DNA of 64,000 nucleotides from positions 1 through 64,000 of the forward strand of contig CAWDAQ010000011.1 in assembly GCA_963800325.1 (NCBI GenBank), written 5' to 3'. This document shows, one piece after another, positions 46,173 through 53,373 of the stretch. The position numbers were made by a program, and so were the translations under genes. The first letter of the stretch is position 1. Each line of letters opens with the position of its first letter. Below the pieces are notes generated by a model. That model was given only the letters and a program-made list of their open reading frames with translations. It made no database searches and was not told where the DNA came from. The DNA comes from CAWDAQ01 sp963800325. GTDB taxonomy: Bacteria; Actinomycetota; Actinomycetes; Actinomycetales; Dermatophilaceae.

Positions 46173-46223
46173 CCCGCCCCGTCGGGGTCCGACCCGCCCC
46201 GTGGAGGTCCGACCCGCCCCGTT
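46171..46223. repeat. 20-bp tandem repeat, 2.6 copies, after trmB
   Basis: A unit starting GACCCGCCCCGT and ending GGTCC occurs at 46171-46190 and 46191-46210, and its first 13 nt recur, with the final base changed, at 46211-46223. The first copy overlaps the trmB stop codon. Confidence 0.85.
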
Positions 46224-46281
46224 GAGTGAGCGGCAACTGTCCCCGGCCGGGTCGTGGGGGAGCACTTGGCGCTCACTCGAC
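46221..46281. repeat. 61-nt imperfect hairpin between convergent genes
   Basis: GTTGAGTGAGCG (46221-46232) pairs with CGCTCACTCGAC (46270-46281), 12 bp with one G-U. Further pairs inside (CAA/TTG, TGT/GCA, CCC/GGG) are separated by symmetrical mismatches. It lies between the trmB and alcohol dehydrogenase stops. It may be a terminator or a REP/MITE-like palindromic element. Confidence 0.6.
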
Positions 46282-46317
46282 GGCGGCGGGCGCCCCCGGG
46301 TTCGCGGGTGGGTGGGG

Positions 46318-47361
46318 TCAGCGGCGCAGGTCGACGACGGTGAGCCCGGTGGTCCCGGCCGGGTGGTCCATCGCGGCGAGGGCTGCGCCCGCCTCGTCCA
46401 GCCCGATGACGCGGCCGACGAGGACCTCCGGTCGCAGCCGCCCGGCCGCGACCGCCTCGAGCATCGGTGGGTAGTCCCGGGCCGGCATCCCGTGCGTCCC
46501 GTGCACCGACAGCTCCCGCGCGACGACGAGGTCCATCGGCAGCGGGGGCGTCGAGCTCGGCCCGAGGAGCAGTCCGACCTGCACGTGGCGTCCCCGGGGG
46601 CGCAGCGAGCGGACCGAGGCGACGGCGGTCGCGGGGGAGCCGAGCGCGTCGAGTGAGACGTGGGCGCCGCCGCCGGTGGCGGCGCGGACCTCCCGAGCCG
46701 CGTCGTCGGTCGTGGAGGCGTCGACGACGTGGGAGGCGCCGAGCTCCCGGGCGCGGTCGAGTGCGGACGGGCTGACGTCGACCGCGACGACCTCGGCGCC
46801 GAGGTGGGCGCCGACGACGACCGCCCCCAGGCCGACGCCGCCACAGCCGTGGACCGCGAGCAGCGTGCCCGGCCCCACCGCGCCGTGCACGGTCAGCGCC
46901 CGGTACGCGGTCGCGAACCGGCAGCCGAGTGCCGCCGCGGCGACCGCGTCGACCCCGTCGGGGAGGGCCACGAGGTTGGTGTCCGCCGCGTGGAGGGCGA
47001 CCTCGTCGGCGAACGACCCCCACCCCGTGAACCCGGGTTGGGTCTGGTGCGGGCACACGTGGGTGTCGCCGGCCAGGCACGTCGGGCACGCGCCGCACCC
47101 GCACACGAACGGGACCGTCACCCGGTCCCCGGGGGCGAACCGGGTGACCTCCGGGCCGACCCGCGCGACGGTGCCGGCGAGCTCGTGGCCGGGGACGTGG
47201 GGGAGGGCGACCGGGTCGTGCCCCCGCCAGGCGTGCCAGTCCGAGCGGCACACCCCGGTGGCCTCGACCGAGACGACGACGCCGTCAGGGGGACAGTCCG
47301 GGGCCGGGACCTCCTCGAGGTCCGGTCGCACCCCGGTTCGGCGGACGAGTACGGCGCGCAC
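46318..47361 (-). CDS. Zinc-dependent alcohol dehydrogenase (MDR family)
   Basis: The product is 347 aa. Catalytic zinc ligands are in GVCRSDWHAW (Cys) and PGHELAGTV (His, Glu). Structural zinc Cys residues are in CGCGACPTCLAGDTHVC. The nucleotide-binding motif is VHGCGGVGLGAVVVG with AVDVSPSAL after it, the Asp suggesting NAD. The natural alcohol is unknown. Residues encoded upstream of GTG 47361 are not family-like, so this start is used. Confidence 0.88.
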   Translation of the reverse strand: MRAVLVRRTGVRPDLEEVPAPDCPPDGVVVSVEATGVCRSDWHAWRGHDPVALPHVPGHELAGTVARVGPEVTRFAPGDRVTVPFVCGCGACPTCLAGDTHVCPHQTQPGFTGWGSFADEVALHAADTNLVALPDGVDAVAAAALGCRFATAYRALTVHGAVGPGTLLAVHGCGGVGLGAVVVGAHLGAEVVAVDVSPSALDRARELGASHVVDASTTDDAAREVRAATGGGAHVSLDALGSPATAVASVRSLRPRGRHVQVGLLLGPSSTPPLPMDLVVARELSVHGTHGMPARDYPPMLEAVAAGRLRPEVLVGRVIGLDEAGAALAAMDHPAGTTGLTVVDLRR

Positions 47362-47492
47362 CGGATGATCTTCGCAGACCGGACCGCTCAGCCCTCTGGG
47401 GGCGGTGCCGATGGAGGGGCCAGGTGGTGCGCCGCCCGCGCCACCTCGAGCGGGCGCGACGACGCCTCGCCGAGATCCCCACCGGAGGACCC

Positions 47493-49412
47493 ATGCCACG
47501 TCTGCGCCCGGGCGCGCCCGCAGCCCTGCTCACCGCCGCGGCCATCGTCCTCGGTGGTGGCCTGGCCACGGCGGGTACGGTCGGCGCCGCCGCGCCGGCC
47601 TCGGCGGCGGCCTCGGTGCCGGCGACGCCGGCCACGCTGCCGAGCGGCATCGAGGACCTCGCCCGGTACGTGCCGGCGGACTCCTGCGACGCCCTCGCCA
47701 AGCCCGGGACGATCGCCTTCGCCGAGCAGCTGAAGTCGGCGACGGGCGTGGGCTACACCATCCCCCGCAACTGCGGCTCCGACGCACTCTCGACCTCCGA
47801 GCACTACGACGGCCGCGCCGTCGACTGGTTCACGACGATCCGGGACTCGACGTCGAAGGCCAAGGCGACCGCCGTCATCAACTGGCTCCTCGCGACCGAC
47901 GCCGCCGGTCACCAGTACGCCAACGCGCGCCGGCTCGGCGTGATGTACATCATCTGGAACAACAAGATCTGGGGCTCCTACCGGGCCTCGGAGGGCTGGC
48001 GGGAGTACAGCGGCTGCTCCGCGCTCACCTCGACCGCCTACGACACCACGTGCCACCGCAACCACGTCCACTTCTCGCTGTCGTGGGAGGGAGCGCACGA
48101 GCGCACCTCGTGGTGGACCGGCGCGGTGGCCCGCCCGGAGTTCGGCCCCTGCCGGGTCAAGGACCTCAACTGGGCCGCGCCCCGCTCGAGCGCGAACTAC
48201 GGCCCGTGCGCGAGCTACCCGAAGGTGAGCGCCCCGTCCGGGTCGAGCTCGCTCGTCCAGACGCTCTACGGCTACTCCGGGATGTACCTGCGGCTGGGGT
48301 CCGCCGGGCCCGCCGTCGCGACCGTGCAGAAGGCCGTCGGTGCCGGCGCCGACGGTGAGTTCGGTCCGCTCACCAAGGCCGCGCTCGGCTCCTGGCAGGA
48401 GCGCGCCGGGCTGAAGGCGACCGGTACGACCAACGTCGCGACCTGGCGGGCGCTGCTGCGCACCGGCGGCGTGCTGCCGACGTCGACCCCGACGACGACC
48501 ACGTCGACCCCGAGGACGACGACGTCCACCCCGAGGACGACGACGTCGACCCCGAGGACGACGACGTCGACCCCGAGGACGACGACGTCGACCCCGAGGA
48601 CGACCACGTCCACCCCGACGCCGACCGTCTCCGCGGTCAAGGCCACGCGTCCCGGGCTCACCAAGGACGACGAGCCCGACCTGCTCGTCCGTCGCAGGAA
48701 CAACACGCTGTGGCTCTACCCCGGCACCGGCACCGGCCGGCTGGGCACCCCGCGACGCATCAGCAGGGGATGGGGGAAGTACTCGACCTTCTTCTCGCCC
48801 GGTGACTTCACGGGCGACGGCGTCGCGGACGTCATCGCTCGGCGGCGGGACGGGACCCTGGTGCTGCGCGCCGGCAAGGGCACAGGTGGGGTCCGGCCCG
48901 AGGTCGTCATCGGCCGCGGCTGGAACGCGTACGGCCTTCTCCTCTCCCCGGGTGACTTCACCGGTGACGGCAACGCCGACGTCATCGCCCGCGACGGGGC
49001 CGGGCAGCTGCACCTGTTCGCCGGCACCGGGCACGGGGGCCTGCGGAAGGGCGTCGTCATCGGCCGCGGCTGGAACATGTTCGACACCGTGTTCTCGCCC
49101 GGTGACTTCACCGGTGACGGGAAGGCCGACCTGCTCGGCCGCACCCCCGGCGGCACCCTGTACCTCTACGCCGGGAACGGGCGCGGCACGTTCGCCCCGC
49201 CGCGCCGGGTCGTCGGGACCGGGTGGGACTGGTTCGCCAGGATCACCGGCGCGGGGGACCTCGACGGGGACGGCCGGGACGACCTGCTCGCGCTGACCGC
49301 CTCCGGCCGGCTCTACTTCTACGCCGGCGACGGCACCGGGTCCTTCGCCGCCAAGGCCCGTCTGGTGCGCACCGGGATGACCGGGGCGACGTTCCTCACC
49401 GGAGTCCGCTGA
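47493..49412 (+). CDS. Secreted protein with M15-like, peptidoglycan-binding and VCBS/FG-GAP domains
   Basis: The product is 639 aa. A signal peptide (about 1-39) is followed by an M15/ARB-07466-like domain (about 50-210) with HYDGRAVDW and CHRNHVHFSLSW carrying the expected His/Asp/His. A PG-binding repeat (about 268-328; LRLGSAGPAVATVQKAV) comes next, then a Thr/Pro linker (about 330-380) and four FG-GAP/VCBS repeats with Ca-binding GDFTGDGxADV loops. It probably acts on or binds cell-wall peptidoglycan outside the cell. GGAGG precedes ATG 47493. Confidence 0.78.
   Translation: MPRLRPGAPAALLTAAAIVLGGGLATAGTVGAAAPASAAASVPATPATLPSGIEDLARYVPADSCDALAKPGTIAFAEQLKSATGVGYTIPRNCGSDALSTSEHYDGRAVDWFTTIRDSTSKAKATAVINWLLATDAAGHQYANARRLGVMYIIWNNKIWGSYRASEGWREYSGCSALTSTAYDTTCHRNHVHFSLSWEGAHERTSWWTGAVARPEFGPCRVKDLNWAAPRSSANYGPCASYPKVSAPSGSSSLVQTLYGYSGMYLRLGSAGPAVATVQKAVGAGADGEFGPLTKAALGSWQERAGLKATGTTNVATWRALLRTGGVLPTSTPTTTTSTPRTTTSTPRTTTSTPRTTTSTPRTTTSTPRTTTSTPTPTVSAVKATRPGLTKDDEPDLLVRRRNNTLWLYPGTGTGRLGTPRRISRGWGKYSTFFSPGDFTGDGVADVIARRRDGTLVLRAGKGTGGVRPEVVIGRGWNAYGLLLSPGDFTGDGNADVIARDGAGQLHLFAGTGHGGLRKGVVIGRGWNMFDTVFSPGDFTGDGKADLLGRTPGGTLYLYAGNGRGTFAPPRRVVGTGWDWFARITGAGDLDGDGRDDLLALTASGRLYFYAGDGTGSFAAKARLVRTGMTGATFLTGVR
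48480..48623 (+). repeat. 21-bp in-frame tandem repeat, six copies plus part
   Basis: A 21-bp unit beginning ACGTCGACCCCGAGGACG recurs six times at 48480-48605 with one to three substitutions, then in part to 48623. It encodes TSTPRTT repeats, the linker between the PG-binding and VCBS domains. Confidence 0.95.
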
Positions 49413-49458
49413 GCCCGTCCGGGGTGCCCGGGGCGGCCGGGCTCACAGCCGGGCGTCC

Positions 49459-49464
49459 TACGAT
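49459..49464 (+). promoter_or_regulatory. -10 hexamer TACGAT, leaderless type
   Basis: TACGAT is followed by 6 nt and ATG 49471. Confidence 0.5.
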
Positions 49465-49470
49465 CGGCGC

Positions 49471-49785
49471 ATGAAGCTGCGCGCCGCCGAGGACGTCACC
49501 ACCGCTCCGCTCACGGCCTTCGGGCTCGTCGGCGGGTACCTCGCCGCCCGGGAGACCGGCATCCGGCCGCTCGGCGGCGTCGTGCTCGGGCTCGCCGGGG
49601 CGTACGCCGGGCGGACCTGGCTCGCCCGGGACGGGGTCCCCGGCGCGGCCGCCCTGTCCGCGGTCTACCTCGGCGGGTTCGGTGCCTCGCACCCGCTGGC
49701 GAAGAAGGTCGGTCCCTGGCCGGCGGTCCTGGGGGTGGCCGCCCTGAGCGCCGCCGCCGCCCACGTCGTCTCCGACCGGGACTGA
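49471..49785 (+). CDS. Small putative membrane protein, function unknown
   Basis: The 104-aa protein is rich in Ala and Gly, with three short hydrophobic stretches (LTAFGLVGGYLAA, LGGVVLGLAGAYAG and WPAVLGVAALSAAAAHVV). I recognise no family. The leaderless-type -10 supports ATG 49471. It is followed 12 bp later by a YjbR/MmcQ gene on the same strand, so they may share a transcript. Confidence 0.6.
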   Translation: MKLRAAEDVTTAPLTAFGLVGGYLAARETGIRPLGGVVLGLAGAYAGRTWLARDGVPGAAALSAVYLGGFGASHPLAKKVGPWPAVLGVAALSAAAAHVVSDRD

Positions 49786-49797
49786 GGACGAGGGGCC

Positions 49798-50184
49798 GTG
49801 GCGTCGCTGGAGGAGGTCGCGGCCCTGGCCCTGGCGCTCCCCGGCGTCAGCGAGGGCACCCGCTGGTCGCACCGGACGTGGTTCGTCGCCGGCAAGGCGT
49901 TCGCGTGGGAGCGCCCCTTCAGCAAGGCCGACCTGCGCCGGTTCGGCGACGTCACCCCGCCCCGGGGACCGATCGTCGCCGTGGCCGTCGACGACCTGGG
50001 GGAGAAGGAGGCCGTGCTCGGGTCCGGGACCCCGGGCGTGTTCGACATCGCCCACTTCGCCGGCTACCCCGCCGTCCTCGTCGAGCTCGAGCGGGTGCCC
50101 GAGGAGGACCTGCGCGACCTCGTCGTCGACGCGTGGCTCTCCTGCGCCCCGGACGCGCTCGCCGCGGAGTACCTTCGGCCCTAG
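49798..50184 (+). CDS. MmcQ/YjbR-family protein
   Basis: The 128-aa protein has the YjbR/DUF419 CyaY-like fold: EVAALALALPGVSEGTRWSHRTWFV, GKAFAWERPFSK and the late ELERVPEEDLRDLVVDAWLSCAPDALAAEY. Members are small proteins that may bind DNA; the role is not settled. The GTG start at 49798 has GAGGGG just upstream. Confidence 0.75.
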   Translation: MASLEEVAALALALPGVSEGTRWSHRTWFVAGKAFAWERPFSKADLRRFGDVTPPRGPIVAVAVDDLGEKEAVLGSGTPGVFDIAHFAGYPAVLVELERVPEEDLRDLVVDAWLSCAPDALAAEYLRP

Positions 50185-50234
50185 GCCGGCGCCCGGTCCT
50201 GCCGAGACCGGCGGGGGCCACCGAGGAGACCGGC

Positions 50235-50564
50235 ATGAGCTGTGAGCACGTCTGGCGGGACGCGGCCCCGTCCGAGCTCCCTCGCCGCGACCCCGCGTTC
50301 CGCGAGGCGCGCCCGGGAGAGCGGTGGTCGACGTGCGACCGCTGCCGGACCGTGGTGCTGCGCGGCGCCCCCGACGACACCCTCGCCGACCTCGACGGGG
50401 TCCTCGGCCGGGACGACGCCCGCCGCCTCTTCGACGCGCGGGTCCGGGCGACCCTGGGCATCTCGGGGCGTGAGTTCCTCCGCCGGGCCGACGCCGGGGC
50501 GTACGAGGGCACCGACGACCCCAACGTGCGCACCCTGCTCGTCATGTCCCCGTTCGCCCGCTGA
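50235..50564 (+). CDS. Small Cys-containing protein of unknown function
   Basis: The 109-aa protein begins MSCEHVWRDAAPSE. A CDRCRTVVLRG segment with CxxC near residue 36, together with Cys3 and His5, could form a zinc knuckle. No homologous family is recognised. GAGGAGACC lies upstream of ATG 50235. It sits 50 bp after the YjbR gene on the same strand. Confidence 0.6.
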   Translation: MSCEHVWRDAAPSELPRRDPAFREARPGERWSTCDRCRTVVLRGAPDDTLADLDGVLGRDDARRLFDARVRATLGISGREFLRRADAGAYEGTDDPNVRTLLVMSPFAR

Positions 50565-50600
50565 CCACCCGGTCCCCCCGCGGGTGACGCGCCCCCGTGC

Positions 50601-50648
50601 GTCACACGCGACGTCACACCGGCCGTCACACCGCCGGTCACACGGGCC
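50601..50648. repeat. Four GTCACAC direct repeats with 12-bp period
   Basis: GTCACAC occurs at 50601, 50613, 50625 and 50637, each followed by a GC-rich 5-mer (GCGAC, CGGCC, CGCCG, GGGCC). The array ends 60 bp before the DUF4242 ATG and 406 bp before a SARP-like gene. Regular heptamers near such a gene recall SARP binding sites, although those usually have an 11-bp period. Confidence 0.85.
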
Positions 50649-50708
50649 GGTCCTTCCATGGAAGCGAGCCCGGTGACCGGCACCGGGACGGAAGCGAAGG
50701 ACACCACG

Positions 50709-50960
50709 ATGGCACTCTTCATGGACGCCCACACGATCGAGGGCGGCGTCACGGTCAGCGACGTCGCGGCCGCGCACGAGGCCGACCTCGCCACCCAGGG
50801 GCGCTACGGCGTCACCTACCTGCGCTACTGGGTCGACGAGGAGGCGGGGCGGGTCTTCTGCCTCGTCGACGCCCCGGACGCGGACGCGGCCGCCACCGTG
50901 CACCGCGAGGCGCACGGCCTCGTCGCCGACGAGATCTACTCGGTCAGCGAGCACTCCTGA
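50709..50960 (+). CDS. DUF4242 / SCO4226-like nickel-binding protein
   Basis: The 83-aa ferredoxin-like protein resembles Streptomyces SCO4226: MALFMDAHTIEGGVTVSDVA at the N-terminus, YLRYWVDEEAGRVFCLVDAP in the middle and VHREAHGLVADEIYSV at the end. SCO4226 binds nickel as a dimer; here His8 and the C-terminal His residues could be ligands. The ATG 50709 follows GAAGGACACC. The GTCACAC array lies just upstream and may control it. Confidence 0.8.
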   Translation: MALFMDAHTIEGGVTVSDVAAAHEADLATQGRYGVTYLRYWVDEEAGRVFCLVDAPDADAAATVHREAHGLVADEIYSVSEHS

Positions 50961-51054
50961 TGACGGGTGGGCCCCCGGGTCCGCGGCCACGCGACGGGAC
51001 CCGGGGCCGCCCTCACGGGGGACGACGCCTCCCGGCTGTGGGACACCTCTGGGG

Positions 51055-52309
51055 GTGGCCGTCGTGTCCCGCGACGGGCCCGCACCGGCCCGGTCCGCAC
51101 CCCAGGTCGCCGTCCACCTCCTCGGCCGACCGCGGGTCGAGGGCGCCGGCTACCGGTTCCGCAGCCGGAAGAGCTGGGCGCTGCTCGCCCATCTCGTGCT
51201 CGGCGAACGGCCACCCACCCGCGGCCAGCTCGCCTCTCTGCTGTTCGCCGAGGCCGACGACCCGCTGCGGACGCTGCGGTGGAGCCTCGCCGAGATCCGG
51301 CGCGGACTCGGCTCGGGCGGGAGCGTCGACGGCGACCCGGTCGTGCTCACCCTCCCCTCCCCGGGGGTCGCCGACGTGCACGTCCTCCTCCGCGGCTCCT
51401 GGTCGCAGGCGATCGCCCTGCCCGGGCTCGGTGCCGACCTGCTCGAGGGCCTCGAGGTCAGGGGCGCTCCGGGCTTCGACTCGTGGCTGCTCGCCGAGCG
51501 TCGGCGGGTCGCCGCCGCCCGGGAGCAGTACTCCGCGTTCGCGCGCACGCTCGACCGCGAGCTCGGCACGACCCCGGGGGAGGAGCTGGAGGCCGCGCTG
51601 CGGGAGCGGCATCGGCCGCTCGCGGCGCCCCGCCGCGCCGGCGGCCTCGGCGGGTGGGGGGGGCCGGGACGCGCCCGAGGTGGCCGACCAGGTCTCCGTC
51701 GAGGTGCTCGTCGAGGCCGGCTCCGCGGCGGTGGCCGCCGGGACGGTGCAGGCGGGGGTCGACTCGCTGCACTCCGCCGTCCTGCTCGCCGACGCGTCCG
51801 GCTCCGACACCTCGCCCGCGGCGACGTCGACGCGGCGGCGGCGGCCCTGCGGCAGGCGTTCGCCCGGGCCTGCCAGATCGGCGACCCGTGCCGGGAGGGG
51901 ATCTCCGCCCGGGGGCTCGCCCTCGTCGCGGACGCCCGCAGCGACGCCGTCGGCGCCGTCGACGCGCTCGTCGGCGCGCGGACCCGGTCCAACCGGCACG
52001 CCGACCCCTACGTCTGGCTCGACGTCCACATCCTCGACGCCCTCTGCGGGATCGGCGTCCGGGACGGGGGACCCGCGGGCGGGCTCGTGGGTCTCGACCA
52101 TGCGCCGGGAGGCCTCTCGCGCCGGCCTGCGCGAGCTCACCGTGCGGGCGATGCTCGCCCCGACCGCGGCGCCCCCGACCGCTCCGGCGCCCCCGACCGC
52201 TCCGGCACCCGAGCCGCGGCCCCAGCCTGCGACCGGCCCACCACCCGGCCCCCCGCCCCTCTCACCCGCGACGGGCGATCCCCCGGCAGCCCGGGCGGGA
52301 CGACAATGA
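51055..52309 (+). pseudogene. SARP/BTAD-type transcriptional regulator, three frameshifts
   Basis: The first 200 codons encode a winged helix (RSRKSWALLAHLVLGERPP) and a bacterial transcriptional activator domain (FDSWLLAERRRVAAAREQYS). The frame then breaks at a G8 run (51656-51663, one G too many), at CCC 51815-51817 (one C short) and at G5 52066-52070 (one G too many). Correcting these three single bases gives one open frame to TGA 52307-52309, including DAPEVADQVSVEVLVEAGSA, a TPR-like DVDAAAAALRQAFARACQIG and STMRREASRAGLRELTVRAM. Either the gene is decaying or the sequence has homopolymer errors. Confidence 0.75.
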
Positions 52310-52349
52310 CCGACGCGTGAGCCGGTCACGGCTCCGACAGGAGGTCCGG

Positions 52350-52874
52350 GTGGCAGCTGCCCCGAACGAGCGTGAGGCCGGGCCAGCGGGCGCGGAGAGC
52401 GGTCTCGTGACCCGGGACCACGTCCGGGCCGCGCTCACCGGGTCCATCTTCGCGATGTCCGTGCTGGCCTACCTCGGCGACCACGAGACGAGCCTGACCC
52501 GCGCCGTGGTGACGGTCGTCGGGACCGGCCTGGTGATCTTCTTCGGGGAGGCCTACGCCGGTCTGCTCTCGTCCGCTCTCGACGAGGACGACCGGCTGCC
52601 GCCGGGGGAGGTCCGCCACGAGCTGGAGGCCAGCTCGATGGCTGCCGCGCCGGGCGTCGCCGCCGGGGCGTTCCTCGTCCTCGCGCACCTCGCGAGTGCC
52701 TCGGTGCAGTCGACCATCACGGTGGCGCTGTGGTTGGGGACGCTGACGCTGGCCGCGATCAGCGTGGCCGAGGCCCGTGGCTCGCACCGATCCCTGATCC
52801 TGCGGGTCGGGTCCGTCGTGCTCTCGGTCCTCGTCGGGCTGGCGATCATCGGGCTCAAGGTCCGGCTGCACTGA
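52350..52874 (+). CDS. Putative five-helix membrane protein, function unknown
   Basis: The 174-aa protein has hydrophobic segments near residues 25-45, 56-78, 98-118, 123-143 and 151-172. It has no recognised family motif. The GTG start at 52350 is fixed by a perfect AGGAGG at 52339-52344; an in-frame GTG at 52317 is less likely. It follows the broken SARP gene and precedes the convergent tRNA-Gly. Confidence 0.65.
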   Translation: MAAAPNEREAGPAGAESGLVTRDHVRAALTGSIFAMSVLAYLGDHETSLTRAVVTVVGTGLVIFFGEAYAGLLSSALDEDDRLPPGEVRHELEASSMAAAPGVAAGAFLVLAHLASASVQSTITVALWLGTLTLAAISVAEARGSHRSLILRVGSVVLSVLVGLAIIGLKVRLH

Positions 52875-52927
52875 GGGACCGCTGCCCCTCGGCCGCGGCT
52901 GGCCCCGGCGTTCGGGCACTCGGTCAC

Positions 52928-52980
52928 GGTGACCGCTGGGGCCGGGGCGGCGGGGGTGACCGCGGTGGCCGGGGCGGCGG
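52928..52980. repeat. 26-bp direct repeat, two copies, beside tRNA-Gly
   Basis: A GGTGACCGC...GGCCGGGGCGGCGG unit occurs at 52928-52953 and 52955-52980 with two mismatches. A palindrome GGTCAC-G-GTGACC (52922-52934) overlaps the first copy. The repeats lie between the membrane-protein stop and the tRNA-Gly 3' end. Confidence 0.7.
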
Positions 52981-52985
52981 AACGG

Positions 52986-53056
52986 AGCGGGCGACGGGAA
53001 TCGAACCCGCGTAGCCAGTTTGGAAGACTGGGGCTCTACCATTGAGCTACGCCCGC
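52986..53056 (-). tRNA. tRNA-Gly(UCC)
   Basis: On the minus strand the acceptor is GCGGGCG/CGCCCGC and the anticodon stem is CCAGT/ACTGG with loop CTTCCAA and anticodon TCC. The T-loop is TTCGATT. CCA is not encoded (TCCG). It is divergent from tRNA-Pro, 109 bp away. Confidence 0.95.
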
Positions 53057-53165
53057 GCGCCCGGCCGCAGGACGGCCGGTGGGCAGCGGTTAGCCTAATG
53101 CCCGCCCGCGGCGGAGTCACAACCGCGGGTCCCGACCCCCCAGGTGACACGCCGCGTGGGGGTCG

Positions 53166-53239
53166 CGGGGTATGGCGCAGCTTGGTAGCGCGTCCGCTTT
53201 GGGAGCGGAAGGCCGCCGGTTCGAATCCGGCTACCCCGA
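53166..53239 (+). tRNA. tRNA-Pro(UGG)
   Basis: The acceptor CGGGGTA/TACCCCG pairs fully. The anticodon stem TCCGC/GCGGA holds loop TTTGGGA with anticodon TGG. The T-loop is TTCGAAT. CCA is not encoded. A 10-bp repeat array begins 1 nt after the discriminator base. Confidence 0.95.
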
Positions 53240-53240
53240 C

Positions 53241-53300
53241 GCCACGGATCGGCAGGCATCGGCACGGGTCGACACGCATCGACACGCATCGGCACGAGTC
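53241..53300. repeat. 10-bp degenerate tandem repeat, six copies, after tRNA-Pro
   Basis: Six consecutive decamers (GCCACGGATC, GGCAGGCATC, GGCACGGGTC, GACACGCATC twice, GGCACGAGTC) follow the consensus GRCACGNRTC. The period is close to one helical turn. The array starts right behind tRNA-Pro and ends 54 bp before the SOS-like box. Confidence 0.85.
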
Positions 53301-53354
53301 GGCGGCTGGGCCACGGCCGGGGCCCTGTGGACGACGGCGGCGCGCTGTCGGTGT

Positions 53355-53370
53355 TCGAACATATGATCGA
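53355..53370. promoter_or_regulatory. LexA-type SOS box overlapping the -10 of the HNH gene
   Basis: TCGAACATATGATCGA matches the actinobacterial LexA consensus TCGAACN4GTTCGA with one mismatch. The -10-like TATGAT (53362-53367) lies inside it and ends 6 nt before ATG 53374, so a bound repressor would cover the promoter. Confidence 0.65.
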
Positions 53371-53373
53371 ACC

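Noticed and set aside
48272..48706. Antisense open frame reading VVVLGVDVVVLGVDV
   Set aside because: It is the reverse reading of the 21-bp linker repeat in the secreted protein, with no start signal or family.
50601..50648. GTCACAC array as a CRISPR
   Set aside because: Repeats of 7 bp and spacers of 5 bp are far too short, and no cas gene is present.
50601..53300. Short repeats as a plasmid or chromosome origin
   Set aside because: No DnaA boxes, no AT-rich unwinding region and no replication gene; the tandem units differ between sites.
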